Positions 14,285-22,511 of a stretch of 25,624 nt of DNA are shown here, one piece after another. The notes under the pieces were generated by a model. It was not told where the DNA came from. It saw only the letters and a list, made by a program, of their open reading frames with translations, and searched no databases. Numbering within the stretch: the stretch's first letter is position 1; every line of letters starts with the position of its first letter. This stretch comes from an uncultured bacterium. GTDB taxonomy: Bacteria > Cyanobacteriota > Vampirovibrionia > Gastranaerophilales > Gastranaerophilaceae. The stretch spans positions 1 to 25,624 of the forward strand of contig USFB01000029.1 in NCBI GenBank assembly GCA_900553895.1, in the 5' to 3' direction. Position numbers and translations under genes: made by a program.

Positions 14285-15733
14285 ATGACAGATTTAAGAG
14301 ATAAATACGAAGTCGTGATTGGCTTGGAAGTTCACGCACAGCTAAAAACAAAGTCAAAAATTTTCGCACCTGATTCAACGGAATTTGGCAACGAACAAAA
14401 TACGCAAATCAGCCCTATTACTTTGGGTATGCCTGGTGTTTTGCCTGTTCTTAATAAAGAATGTGTAAATATGGGTATTTTGCTAGGTTTGGCTTTACAC
14501 TGCGAAATTCCAAACCGTTGTAAATTTGATAGAAAACAATATTTTTATCCTGACCTTCCAAAAGGTTATCAAATTTCACAATACGATGAACCAATTTGTG
14601 TAAACGGTTATATCGATGTTAAAGGTAAAAGAATCGGTATTACAAGAGCGCACTTAGAAGAAGATGCAGGTAAATTAGTTCACGTAGGTGCAGCAGGTAT
14701 TAACGGTGCAACTTATTCTCTAGTTGACTTAAACAGAGCAGGAACTCCGCTTCTTGAAATCGTTTCTGAACCTGATATGCGCTCAAGCGAAGAAGCTAGA
14801 AACTATATGGAAGAACTTCGTGATATCGTTAGATACCTTGGTGTTTGCGACGGTAATTTGGAAGAAGGTTCTATGAGATGTGACGCAAACATTTCAATTA
14901 TGCCAAAAGGTTCTAAAGAATTTGGTACAAGAGCTGAAATTAAGAACGTAAACAGCTTCTCTGCACTTCAAAGAGCTATCGAATATGAAATCGACAGACA
15001 AATCGAAATCGTTGAAGAAGGCGGTCAAGTTGTTCAAGAAACAAGACTTTGGGATGACAACTTAAAAGAAACTCGTTCTATGAGAGGAAAAGAAGACGCT
15101 CACGATTACAGATACTTCCCTGAACCTGATTTGATGCCTCTTGAAATTTCAAGAGAATGGGTAGAAGAAATCAGAGCAAAAATGCCAGAACTTCCTGAAG
15201 CAAAACGTCAAAGATATATGAGTATTGGCTTAAGCGAATATGATGCTTGTGTTATTGTTGAACAAATGCCACTTGCGTTGTTCTTTGACAAAGTTCTTGA
15301 GCTCGGTGCTAACGCAAAAATCGCTGTAAACTTCATGATGGGCGAAATTGCAGCATACTTAAAAGAAAACAAAGTTGAAATTACTGAAACTAAGTTGACT
15401 CCTGAAAATTTAGCAGAATTAATTTCTCTAATTGAAAAAGGCACAATTTCTAACAACATCGGTAAACAAATCCTTGTTGAAGATATGATTACAAATGGTG
15501 AAAAAGCGTCTGCTATCGTTGAGAAAAAAGGTTTGAGCCAAATATCTGACGAAGGCGCAATCAAAGAAATCGTTAAAAAGATTGTTGATGCTAATCCAAA
15601 TCAAGTTGAAGCTTACAAAAACGGTAAGACAAACTTGTTAGGTTTCTTTGTTGGTCAAGTTATGAAAGAAACTAAAGGCAGAGCAAACCCTAAAACTGTG
15701 AACGAGCTTGTTAGACAGATGTTAGAAGGCTAA
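14285..15733 (+). CDS. gatB: Aspartyl/glutamyl-tRNA amidotransferase subunit B
   Basis: GatB is the kinase/tRNA-binding subunit of GatCAB, which turns Glu-tRNA(Gln) and/or Asp-tRNA(Asn) into Gln-tRNA and Asn-tRNA. GLEVHAQLKTKSKIF opens the cradle domain (13-27). YFYPDLPKGYQISQYDEPI, RAHLEEDAGKLVH, LVDLNRAGTPLLEIVSEPD and GSMRCDANIS are classic signature stretches. The helical and YqeY-like tail occupies about 300-482, ending LLGFFVGQVMKETKGRANPKTVNELV. Length (482) is normal. GAGGA lies before the ATG. gatA and gatC are not adjacent, as in many bacteria with split gat genes. A strong terminator follows. Confidence 0.96.
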   Translation: MTDLRDKYEVVIGLEVHAQLKTKSKIFAPDSTEFGNEQNTQISPITLGMPGVLPVLNKECVNMGILLGLALHCEIPNRCKFDRKQYFYPDLPKGYQISQYDEPICVNGYIDVKGKRIGITRAHLEEDAGKLVHVGAAGINGATYSLVDLNRAGTPLLEIVSEPDMRSSEEARNYMEELRDIVRYLGVCDGNLEEGSMRCDANISIMPKGSKEFGTRAEIKNVNSFSALQRAIEYEIDRQIEIVEEGGQVVQETRLWDDNLKETRSMRGKEDAHDYRYFPEPDLMPLEISREWVEEIRAKMPELPEAKRQRYMSIGLSEYDACVIVEQMPLALFFDKVLELGANAKIAVNFMMGEIAAYLKENKVEITETKLTPENLAELISLIEKGTISNNIGKQILVEDMITNGEKASAIVEKKGLSQISDEGAIKEIVKKIVDANPNQVEAYKNGKTNLLGFFVGQVMKETKGRANPKTVNELVRQMLEG

Positions 15734-15760
15734 AAGTTGACTGAATTTAAGAATTCAATA

Positions 15761-15790
15761 AAAAATGCGCTCGCAAGGCGCATTTTTTAT
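15761..15790 (+). terminator. Rho-independent terminator after gatB
   Basis: AAAAATGCGC (15761-15770) and GCGCATTTTT (15778-15787) form a perfect 10-bp stem around TCGCAAG and run into further T residues. It lies about 30 nt after the gatB stop and separates gatB from the next operon. Confidence 0.88.
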
Positions 15791-15819
15791 TTTTCCCTCT
15801 AGTTAAAAATCAGATTTAA

Positions 15820-15828
15820 TGGTAATAT
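15820..15828 (+). promoter_or_regulatory. Possible extended -10 for the five-gene run
   Basis: TG (15820-15821) and TAATAT (15823-15828) form an extended -10, with no good -35 box. It lies between the gatB terminator and the GTG at 15850, where a promoter is required. Confidence 0.35.
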
Positions 15829-15849
15829 AAAATAAAGTGAGGATAAAAA

Positions 15850-16251
15850 GTGAAAGCAGCTGAATATTTTAATCAAGGTTATTCTTGTTCTGAAAGTATA
15901 GTTATGGAAGCAATAGAAAAAGGATTGGTTCCAAAAGAACTTTTGCCTGTAGCAACTTCTTTTTCAGGAGGTATGGGCTCAGGTTGTCTTTGCGGTGCAA
16001 TAGCAGGCTCTCAAATTGTTTTAGGCTATTTGTTTGGAAAAGAAAACCAAGCAGGCAACGATGTTCAAGCAAGAGCAACTGCTAGAGAATTTATTTTAGA
16101 ATTTACAAAAACTCACAAAGCTACTTGTTGCAGAGTTTTGACAAGAGGAATGGATATGGCATCTCCTGAAAGAAAAGCTCATTGCTCAAATATGGTTAAT
16201 GATTGTTCAAAGATTCTTGAGGAAATGATTAAAACAAAGGTTAGTGCTTAA
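15850..16251 (+). CDS. C-GCAxxG-C-C family protein
   Basis: A small cytoplasmic protein (133 residues) of the C_GCAxxG_C_C family, common in anaerobes and thought to be redox-active or metal-binding, sometimes linked to selenium or electron-transfer genes. Cysteines are C13 (GYSCSES), C46 and C48 in the GSGCLCGAIAGSQ core, C93-C94 (ATCCRVL), C112 and C119, matching the family's spaced Cys pattern. Start GTG, with GAGGA 7 nt upstream. The stop codon shares one base with the next start (TAATG), so translation is probably coupled to the formyltransferase. No close functional assignment is possible. Confidence 0.85.
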   Translation: MKAAEYFNQGYSCSESIVMEAIEKGLVPKELLPVATSFSGGMGSGCLCGAIAGSQIVLGYLFGKENQAGNDVQARATAREFILEFTKTHKATCCRVLTRGMDMASPERKAHCSNMVNDCSKILEEMIKTKVSA

Positions 16252-17192
16252 TGTTCAATAGAACGATGTTTAAAAAACGAATACTTTTTGTCGGAATTCC
16301 TGATATGGCTTATATCGGGCTTGATGGTCTATTGATGGCGGGCGTTAATATTGTTGGAGTTTTAGGCCCTAAAAAAGACCACAACATGTATTATGATTTC
16401 AAAAATTTCGTGTATTCAAGAAGATTGAATTATGTTGATTATGATGAATTGGATGAACCTCAATTAATTGAAAAAATTCGTGCATTGAATGTTGATGCAG
16501 CAGTTGTTTGTTCGTTCAATTACAAAATTCCCAGAATTCTTTTGGAATCAACTAAAGACGGATTTATTAACGTTCATCCTTCAATGCTTCCAAAATACAG
16601 AGGCGGAAACCCTTATTCACGTGTTATTATGAATGGCGAAACCGAAACCGGCGTAACTATTCATTTTATGGATGACAAATTTGATACCGGTGATATTATC
16701 GCTCAAAAACCTTATCATATACATTCAAAAGCAACAATGGGAACGATTTTTAATGAACTTAACGTTATTGGTATTGAACTGCTTTTACAAGTCTTGAGAG
16801 CGTATGAAAACCAACCGTTGCCGAGAATAAAACAGCCGAATGGTGATTTTATTTCAGGAAAAGGCTTGAGCGAACAAGAATTATTTATAAATTATAATAA
16901 AACTGCTGAAGAAATAGAACGTTTTGTTAGAGCATTAAATCCATTTATACTCGCAAGCACGACATTTCGTGGAAATATGATGAAAATTATGAAGGTGGAA
17001 GTCGCGTCTGACGCGTTTTGTGTTCCGCATCCTGCCGGAACGGTTGCAAAAATTGAAGATGATAAATTCTTTATTGCTACTTCTAAAGGTCTTGTTGTGC
17101 CAACGGTTATGCAATTTGGAAGCTTTTTTATGGGCGACAGCAAAGATTTTATCAGAATTGTTAATCCTAAAATCGGGGAAGAGTTTAAATAA
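16251..17192 (+). CDS. Formyltransferase family protein (Fmt/ArnA-N-like)
   Basis: A 10-formyl-tetrahydrofolate-dependent formyltransferase. The N-terminal Rossmann domain (about 9-180) holds the catalytic triad Asn107 and His109 (INVHPSMLPKYRGGNP) and Asp145 (DDKFDTGDII). A C-terminal OB-like domain (about 205-310) resembles that of methionyl-tRNA formyltransferase. It has RGGNP where canonical Fmt has RGAAP, and it lacks Fmt's usual N-terminal FAGTPDFA form (here FVGIPDMA). I therefore think it is an Fmt paralogue acting on a sugar or other amine, but a true Fmt cannot be excluded without knowing the rest of the genome. It overlaps the preceding gene by one base and is 12 nt upstream of the TIM-barrel gene. 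The YdjC-type deacylase two genes later makes a carbohydrate substrate plausible. Confidence 0.75.
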   Translation: MFNRTMFKKRILFVGIPDMAYIGLDGLLMAGVNIVGVLGPKKDHNMYYDFKNFVYSRRLNYVDYDELDEPQLIEKIRALNVDAAVVCSFNYKIPRILLESTKDGFINVHPSMLPKYRGGNPYSRVIMNGETETGVTIHFMDDKFDTGDIIAQKPYHIHSKATMGTIFNELNVIGIELLLQVLRAYENQPLPRIKQPNGDFISGKGLSEQELFINYNKTAEEIERFVRALNPFILASTTFRGNMMKIMKVEVASDAFCVPHPAGTVAKIEDDKFFIATSKGLVVPTVMQFGSFFMGDSKDFIRIVNPKIGEEFK

Positions 17193-17204
17193 TAGGGTAA
17201 TATT

Positions 17205-18023
17205 ATGGATAAATTAAATTTTTTAACGGCAGGTGTACCGCTAAGGGCAGAAGGCAAAGGATATGAAGTCGGTTTTAAAGTTCTTGATGATATGAATTTA
17301 GACGGACTTGAATTAGAGTTTGTACGCGGAGTTAGAATAAGCGATAAAAGTCGCGAAGCTGTTGGAAACTCAAAAAAAGTTATTACAGCGCACGCGCCAT
17401 TTTACGTTAATTTGAACGCAAGAGAAGAAGAAAAAGTAGAAGCAAGTACACAAAGAATTATTGAAACCGCAGATGTAGCAAATGAACTTGGCGGTTATAG
17501 TATAACTTACCATGCCGCATATTATTTAGGTATGGAAGCTGAACTTGTATATAAACAGGTTGCAAAACAAACACAAATTATTGTTGATGCATTATCAAAA
17601 ACAAATAACAAAATTTGGATTAGACCTGAAACAACAGGAAAAGCTACGCAATGGGGTGATTTAGAAGAAATTGTAAGACTCTCTAAAGAGTTTGAACAAG
17701 TTTTGCCTTGCGTAGATTTTTCACATCTTCATGCCAGATATAACGGTATAGTAAATACTTATGATGAATTTTCAGAAATTTTTGAAACAATCGGAAATGA
17801 GTTGGGACAAGTTGCGCTGGATAATTTTCATGCCCACGTTGCAGGTATAGAATACGGTGCAAAAGGTGAAAAGAAGCATTTAAACTTGGAAGAATCCGAT
17901 TTTAACTATAAAGATTTATTAAAAGCATTTAAGGCTTTTGACGTAAAAGGTGCTGTTGTTTGCGAAAGCCCTAACATCGAAGACGATGCAAAACTTTTGA
18001 AAGAATATTATTTGAGTTTGTAA
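17205..18023 (+). CDS. Endonuclease IV-like TIM-barrel protein
   Basis: A xylose-isomerase-like TIM barrel closest to archaeal-type deoxyribonuclease IV (AP endonuclease family 2). Candidate metal ligands are His63 (AHAPFYVNLN), His103 (TYHAAYY), Glu142 (RPETTGK), Asp171 and His174 (CVDFSHLHAR), His209 or His211 (FHAHVAGIEYG), His225 (KKHLNL) and Glu254 (CESPN). These correspond to most of the nine trinuclear-zinc ligands of E. coli Nfo. The Asp of the D-x-H pair in Nfo is not at its usual place (Lys223; nearest acid Glu222). It could cleave abasic DNA or act on a sugar. Co-transcription with the formyltransferase and deacylase fits either repair or sugar metabolism. The Shine-Dalgarno sequence is weak (AGGG). 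Confidence 0.75.
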   Translation: MDKLNFLTAGVPLRAEGKGYEVGFKVLDDMNLDGLELEFVRGVRISDKSREAVGNSKKVITAHAPFYVNLNAREEEKVEASTQRIIETADVANELGGYSITYHAAYYLGMEAELVYKQVAKQTQIIVDALSKTNNKIWIRPETTGKATQWGDLEEIVRLSKEFEQVLPCVDFSHLHARYNGIVNTYDEFSEIFETIGNELGQVALDNFHAHVAGIEYGAKGEKKHLNLEESDFNYKDLLKAFKAFDVKGAVVCESPNIEDDAKLLKEYYLSL

Positions 18024-18053
18024 ATTTTTTGAGAATTCAAAAAGGACAAGATT

Positions 18054-18911
18054 ATGAAAAAATTTATACTTAACGCAGACGATTTTGGAATGAGCAAAGC
18101 TTACAACAGAGCTGTTTTAGAAGGCTATGAATCAGGTATTTTAAAAAGTACTAGTCTTACAGCTAACGGCGAAGCTTTTGAAGAAGCCTGTGAAAAAGTT
18201 ATCCCTGCTTGTCCTGATTTAGGTGTTGGAATTCATCTGAATATTATCGAAGGTAAATCCTTGTGTCCTGATTTAGACCAACTTACGGATAATCAAGGTA
18301 ATTTTAACAACTCTTTCGGCGCACTGCTTTTAAAATCGCTAAACCCAAATAACAAAGTGTTTATGGAGCAGATTGAAAAAGAATTCCGAGCGCAAATAGA
18401 AAAAGTTATGAGCCGTACAAAAGTTACTCATATCGACTCACATGTGCATACACATTCAATTCCAAAGATTTTTGAATTAACGGCAAAATTGGCTAAAGAA
18501 TACGGTATAAAACAAATCAGAACACAGTTTGAAAAACCTTATCTCATGCCGGATGCAAGCCGAATTTTTAACCGTAAATACCCGATAAATTTAGTTAAAG
18601 TTGCACTTTTGGAATTCTTTACGCTTATAAACGAAAAAACCGTTTTCAAATATGGTTTGACGACAAACGATTATTTGCTTGGCGTTTCATTCACTTCTAT
18701 GATGAACAGTTTGGCAATTTCTTACGGCTTGATGGCGATTAAATACGATAAAGTTGTAGTAGAAGCCCTAATTCACCCTTGCAGATACGAAGATGGCACA
18801 ATTGATAACCATTTTGAAGAATTTCAGATTACAAAAAATCAAAAACTAAAAGAAAAAATTGAAAAATTGGGTTTTGAAATAACAAATTATGCCAATAATG
18901 AACAAAACTAA
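18054..18911 (+). CDS. YdjC/ChbG (HpnK-like) family carbohydrate deacylase
   Basis: A metal-dependent deacetylase fold. The N-terminal NADDFG (7-12) supplies the Asp pair. HLN with His61 and the HIDSHVHTH cluster (126-134; Asp128, His130, His132, His134) form the metal/active site. EALIHPCRY with His241 closes the pocket. Family members deacetylate chitooligosaccharides (ChbG) or act in hopanoid and polysaccharide pathways (HpnK and others), so the substrate here is open. AAAGGA lies about 8 nt before the ATG. It follows the TIM-barrel gene by 30 nt, and its 3' end overlaps the next gene by 23 nt. N- versus O-deacylation, and formyl versus acetyl, cannot be told apart from sequence. Confidence 0.85.
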   Translation: MKKFILNADDFGMSKAYNRAVLEGYESGILKSTSLTANGEAFEEACEKVIPACPDLGVGIHLNIIEGKSLCPDLDQLTDNQGNFNNSFGALLLKSLNPNNKVFMEQIEKEFRAQIEKVMSRTKVTHIDSHVHTHSIPKIFELTAKLAKEYGIKQIRTQFEKPYLMPDASRIFNRKYPINLVKVALLEFFTLINEKTVFKYGLTTNDYLLGVSFTSMMNSLAISYGLMAIKYDKVVVEALIHPCRYEDGTIDNHFEEFQITKNQKLKEKIEKLGFEITNYANNEQN

Positions 18912-20595
18912 AATTTTGACAGCAACAACTCTCATTCTTTTGTTAATTACGTTTTCGTTTTTGCCAAAAGACAAAGAATTTTGTGTAAAAAATGTAATAT
19001 CACCAACAGAAATACAACTTGATAACGATGAAATCTTGAAATTTGATGATATTCAAACTTTTGATGCAAATTATTCTTCAAAAAATAAAGAACTGGCAAC
19101 AAAACTCGGAATAACGGAGGATGAAGCGTTTATTGTCGGTAATTTGGCAAAATATTGGTCGCAAAATCTTCTGAGCGGGCGTGATGTTTTGGTTGAAAAT
19201 GGGGATTTAATCTATTATAAATACAGCTACCAAAAGAAACTGGAAAATTCCGCCTTTGGGATAAGAAACAATGAACCATGCAGAAAATCCACATTCAATA
19301 AACTGTTAAAATCAATTAGGCACACAAAATACGGAATTTTTGCTAACGATAAATTTTATCCGATATCAAAAGAATTTGCTCAAAGCGATTTTATAGTAAT
19401 AAGAAAAAGTCATTATTATAGATTATTTCCAAAAGCTTTTGTTAAAAAGACACGAAGGACGCAACTGACAAAATTTGAAAAATCAAAAATTTACTTTAAA
19501 CCATTTTATAATGGAAATATAAAAATCATTGTTTCTGATTTGACCACAAAACTTAAGCCTGACAGAAACTGTTCAAGTGATATCTGTAAAGAAATTTTGA
19601 CAAATATTAATACCTCAAAAAGCTCAATAGATATGGCGATTTACGGCTACTCATCAACTCCGGCGATTGAAAAAGCAATAAAAGATGCGCAAAATCGCGG
19701 TGTAAAAATTAGATTAATTTATGATGTGAACACAAAAAACCAAAACATTTATCCTGATACATTTAAATTTGTAAGCTTAATTGTAAACTCCAAAAGTGAT
19801 AGAGGGCTAAAGGACTCCAACGCTACAATGCATAACAAGTTTTATATTTTTGATAATAAAATAGTAATTACAGGTTCTGCTAACCTTTCACACACCGATA
19901 TGTCAGGATTTAATTCCAACAATATAATTGTGATTAATTCAGCGGATGTTGCAAAGATTTATAAAACAGAATTTGAGCAGATGTTCAACGGTAATTTTCA
20001 CTCTGCAAAAATTCCAACAGCGAACAATAAAGCAAATAATATGCAGATTTATTTTTCACCACAGGATAAAACAATAAGCAATGCAGTTTTGCCGATTATT
20101 GAAAATGCAAAAGATTATATTTACATCCCGATTTTTGTAATTACGGAAAATCGAGTAGTTGAAGCCTTAATCAATGCAAAACAACGTGGAGTAGATGTAA
20201 GGCTTATTTCAGACGCGTTGAATGCTTCTAGCAAATATTCTAAAATTAGAGTCTTGAGAACAAACGGAGTTCCCGTAAAAATTGAAAACTACGCAGGCAA
20301 AATGCACTCCAAAACAATGATTGTTGATGATAAATATTCCATCATCGGTTCAATGAATTTTTCTAAAAGTGGCGAAACAAAGAATGATGAAAATACGATT
20401 GTTTTAGAAAACGCAGAAATTGCAAAATATTTGAAACGCTTCTTTTTATACCAATGGGACAGAATACCCGATAAATGGCTAACAGGCTATCCGAGAGCCG
20501 AAGGTTGGGAGTCTGTTGGTTCTTGCTCTGACGGAATTGATAACGACTATGACGGTTTAACTGACGCAAAGGACAGCGGATGTCATAGTCGCTAA
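18889..20595 (+). CDS. Exported or membrane-anchored phospholipase D-like protein
   Basis: A 568-residue protein. A hydrophobic N-terminal segment (about 9-26, LTATTLILLLITFSFLP) is a signal or anchor, so it acts outside the cytoplasm. A region of unknown type (30-205) precedes two PLD domains with complete HKD motifs: His315-Lys317-Asp322 with GSANLS, and His473-Lys475-Asp480 with GSMNFS. The C terminus (546-565) is a Cys-flanked Asp-rich stretch, CSDGIDNDYDGLTDAKDSGC, resembling extracellular calcium-binding motifs. The paired HKD motifs suggest a phosphodiesterase or transphosphatidylase, perhaps cardiolipin synthase- or nuclease-like. The start could be the ATG at 18889 or at 18898; neither has a Shine-Dalgarno sequence. 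It overlaps the deacylase gene and is probably coupled to it. It is the last gene of the run and has no clear terminator. Confidence 0.82.
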   Translation: MPIMNKTKILTATTLILLLITFSFLPKDKEFCVKNVISPTEIQLDNDEILKFDDIQTFDANYSSKNKELATKLGITEDEAFIVGNLAKYWSQNLLSGRDVLVENGDLIYYKYSYQKKLENSAFGIRNNEPCRKSTFNKLLKSIRHTKYGIFANDKFYPISKEFAQSDFIVIRKSHYYRLFPKAFVKKTRRTQLTKFEKSKIYFKPFYNGNIKIIVSDLTTKLKPDRNCSSDICKEILTNINTSKSSIDMAIYGYSSTPAIEKAIKDAQNRGVKIRLIYDVNTKNQNIYPDTFKFVSLIVNSKSDRGLKDSNATMHNKFYIFDNKIVITGSANLSHTDMSGFNSNNIIVINSADVAKIYKTEFEQMFNGNFHSAKIPTANNKANNMQIYFSPQDKTISNAVLPIIENAKDYIYIPIFVITENRVVEALINAKQRGVDVRLISDALNASSKYSKIRVLRTNGVPVKIENYAGKMHSKTMIVDDKYSIIGSMNFSKSGETKNDENTIVLENAEIAKYLKRFFLYQWDRIPDKWLTGYPRAEGWESVGSCSDGIDNDYDGLTDAKDSGCHSR

Positions 20596-20624
20596 ATAAA
20601 TATATAGAACTCTATACCAAAACT

Positions 20625-22367
20625 CTATGAAAGGAAAGATTGATAATTTTGTTGCATTTGCGCAATTGTTGTTTCCATTGCTGAAAATTTCTTTTCCAAT
20701 TGAGCTTTATATGTAGAAATATTCGTATTTTGTTTTTTAATTTTTGTTTCCATTTTCTTGATGTCAGAATCAAGAGTAGAAGTTTTTACATCAAAGAAAC
20801 CTGTTGTTGCTTTTAAACTTTGTTCTACTGCGTCTTCCATCATTGTTAGAACACCGCCTTCACCTGTCAAAATTGATTTAACAGACTCTGGATTTTCTTC
20901 CAATGCTTTTTTAAGCTTGTCTTCATCCAATGTCAATGAATTTGTATCAGCATTCAAGTTGTTACCGTCAGCAGAACTTGTAGAAACACCGATTTCTGAA
21001 AGAAGACTGTAAACACCACCGTTTGAAGAATTTTTAGCAGTTGCATAGCTTCTGATTGTGTTTCTCAAACTTGTTAATGAAGTTTCACCGTGAAGGTTAG
21101 CACCATTAGCAGTAACTTCATCCACATTGGAAAGCACATCGTTATAAGCACTTACGAATGATTTAACAGCTTCAACCAAACCACTTGTATCTTGAGTTAC
21201 TTTTAGAGTTGAAGTTCCACTTTCTTCCGTACTTACTTTTTTCAATGTTAACGTAATACCATCCATTCTTGAAATATCAGAAGTAACAGTATTAGATGTT
21301 GATGTCATTTTAGTTCCATTGATTGTAAATTGAGCATTTTTTCCCAATTCTTGAGCATCAGTGTACATTTTAGATGATTTAACGGTTCCGTCATCATTCC
21401 ATTCGGAAGTTGTTAATCCCATCACATCTGTAAAATTACTTGTTCCTGCTTCAATATTTATATAAGAAGCACCTTCTTTTTTAGATGTAATTGATAACTT
21501 ACCCGCTGCATCATCCCAAAAAGCGTAAGCTTGAGCGTCATCATTGCTGTTAATTTCAGAAATTAATGATGAAAGAGTGGTTTTATCCGTGATTTTGAAA
21601 GTCGCACCGCCAATTGAGAATGTACCTTTTTTAATTTGAGTATTAAAACCCGAATCTTCTGAAGTCAATTTTGAAGCAACAGTAGCTTTAAACAATGAAT
21701 TTGTTGATTTATAGCTTCCGTCTTCTTGTTGAGTCAAGCCGATAAGTGATGTTAAATTCGTACTATCAGTTGTAGCACCGATGTGAATAGTATCACCTTC
21801 ATTTTGAGCAGAAAAACTTAAAACACCGTTGTTGTCAATATCTGTTTTAACACCAAAGCCTGCTAATTTAGCTTTCAAATCACCTAAAGTGTTCGTATCA
21901 TTTATATTTACTGAATATTTTTGACCATTTACATAGGCAGTCAAAGTACCATCTGAAATACCAAGATTTTTTAATTTTGTATTATCATCAGCAACTGCAC
22001 TTGCAGCATTCTTAGAAGTTGCTTTTGTATAAGTTGCAAGCTGTTGAACGGTTATATCATAATTTTGTCTTGTTGCACCGGGAGTAGCAGTAGCAGTAAA
22101 AATATCTGTATCAGAAGATGTTGCAGAATTTTTTGCAAACAAGTCCATTGAACCGCCAAACTTTGCATCGGTCAATTTTTCGATAGCAGAACGCAAGGCA
22201 GTAAATTTACTTCTTGTATCATTCAAAGTATTTTTTACTGTTTGTTTACTTTTCAAATCCGTTTGTAACGCTGTAACTTTTTGTTGCTTTACAGAAACGA
22301 ATGCTTCTACCCAAGATTTGGTATCTAAGCCTGAAGCCAAACCGCTAAATGATATTGTTGATGCCAT
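20625..22367 (-). CDS. fliD: Flagellar hook-associated protein 2 (filament cap)
   Basis: FliD forms the cap that guides flagellin assembly at the tip of the filament. The N-terminal FSGLASGLDTKSWVEAFV (7-24) and following helix (24-55) are the FliD_N signature. The middle (about 90-350) holds repeated beta-type domains. FliD_C (about 365-575) contains VTQDTSGLVEAVKSFVSAYNDV and ends in a coiled coil (540-578), as usual. Composition is Ser/Thr/Asp rich, as in exported flagellar proteins. AAAAGGA lies about 11 nt before the ATG. No other flagellar gene is adjacent, and it has its own strong promoter of the housekeeping type rather than a sigma28-type one. Call secure. Confidence 0.93.
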   Translation of the reverse strand: MASTISFSGLASGLDTKSWVEAFVSVKQQKVTALQTDLKSKQTVKNTLNDTRSKFTALRSAIEKLTDAKFGGSMDLFAKNSATSSDTDIFTATATPGATRQNYDITVQQLATYTKATSKNAASAVADDNTKLKNLGISDGTLTAYVNGQKYSVNINDTNTLGDLKAKLAGFGVKTDIDNNGVLSFSAQNEGDTIHIGATTDSTNLTSLIGLTQQEDGSYKSTNSLFKATVASKLTSEDSGFNTQIKKGTFSIGGATFKITDKTTLSSLISEINSNDDAQAYAFWDDAAGKLSITSKKEGASYINIEAGTSNFTDVMGLTTSEWNDDGTVKSSKMYTDAQELGKNAQFTINGTKMTSTSNTVTSDISRMDGITLTLKKVSTEESGTSTLKVTQDTSGLVEAVKSFVSAYNDVLSNVDEVTANGANLHGETSLTSLRNTIRSYATAKNSSNGGVYSLLSEIGVSTSSADGNNLNADTNSLTLDEDKLKKALEENPESVKSILTGEGGVLTMMEDAVEQSLKATTGFFDVKTSTLDSDIKKMETKIKKQNTNISTYKAQLEKKFSAMETTIAQMQQNYQSFLS

Positions 22368-22400
22368 GATAATAAAGTCCTTTTTATTTCTTAGTCAATT

Positions 22401-22427
22401 GGTATATAGTTATACTGAGTATATACC
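22401..22427. promoter_or_regulatory. Operator-like palindrome at the fliD transcription start
   Basis: GGTATATA (22401-22408) and TATATACC (22420-22427) form a perfect 8-bp inverted repeat in a 27-bp site that lies directly downstream of the -10 box and covers the predicted transcription start (about 22422). A second inverted repeat, AAAGCAT/ATGCTTT, sits between -10 and -35. Both look like regulator sites; the regulator is unknown. Confidence 0.5.
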
Positions 22428-22428
22428 T

Positions 22429-22457
22429 ATTATAAAGCATGTTTTTATGCTTTTCAA
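22429..22457 (-). promoter_or_regulatory. fliD promoter (housekeeping type)
   Basis: On the minus strand TTGAAA (22452-22457) and a perfect TATAAT (22429-22434) are separated by 17 bp. No sigma28 (TAAA-N15-GCCGATAA) form is seen. The leader to fliD is about 55 nt. Confidence 0.75.
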
Positions 22458-22511
22458 CCCTATAGATGGTGTAGATTGTTACAAATGTTAAAAATTCAAA
22501 TTTTTATAAGA

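Noticed and set aside
15208..15564. A 118-codon minus-strand frame inside gatB
   Set aside because: Antisense shadow of conserved GatB sequence without a ribosome-binding site or recognisable domain.
20603..20616. TATAGA-AC-TCTATA palindrome between the PLD and fliD stop codons as a terminator
   Set aside because: The stem is short and all but lacks G/C pairs, with no U-run on either side.
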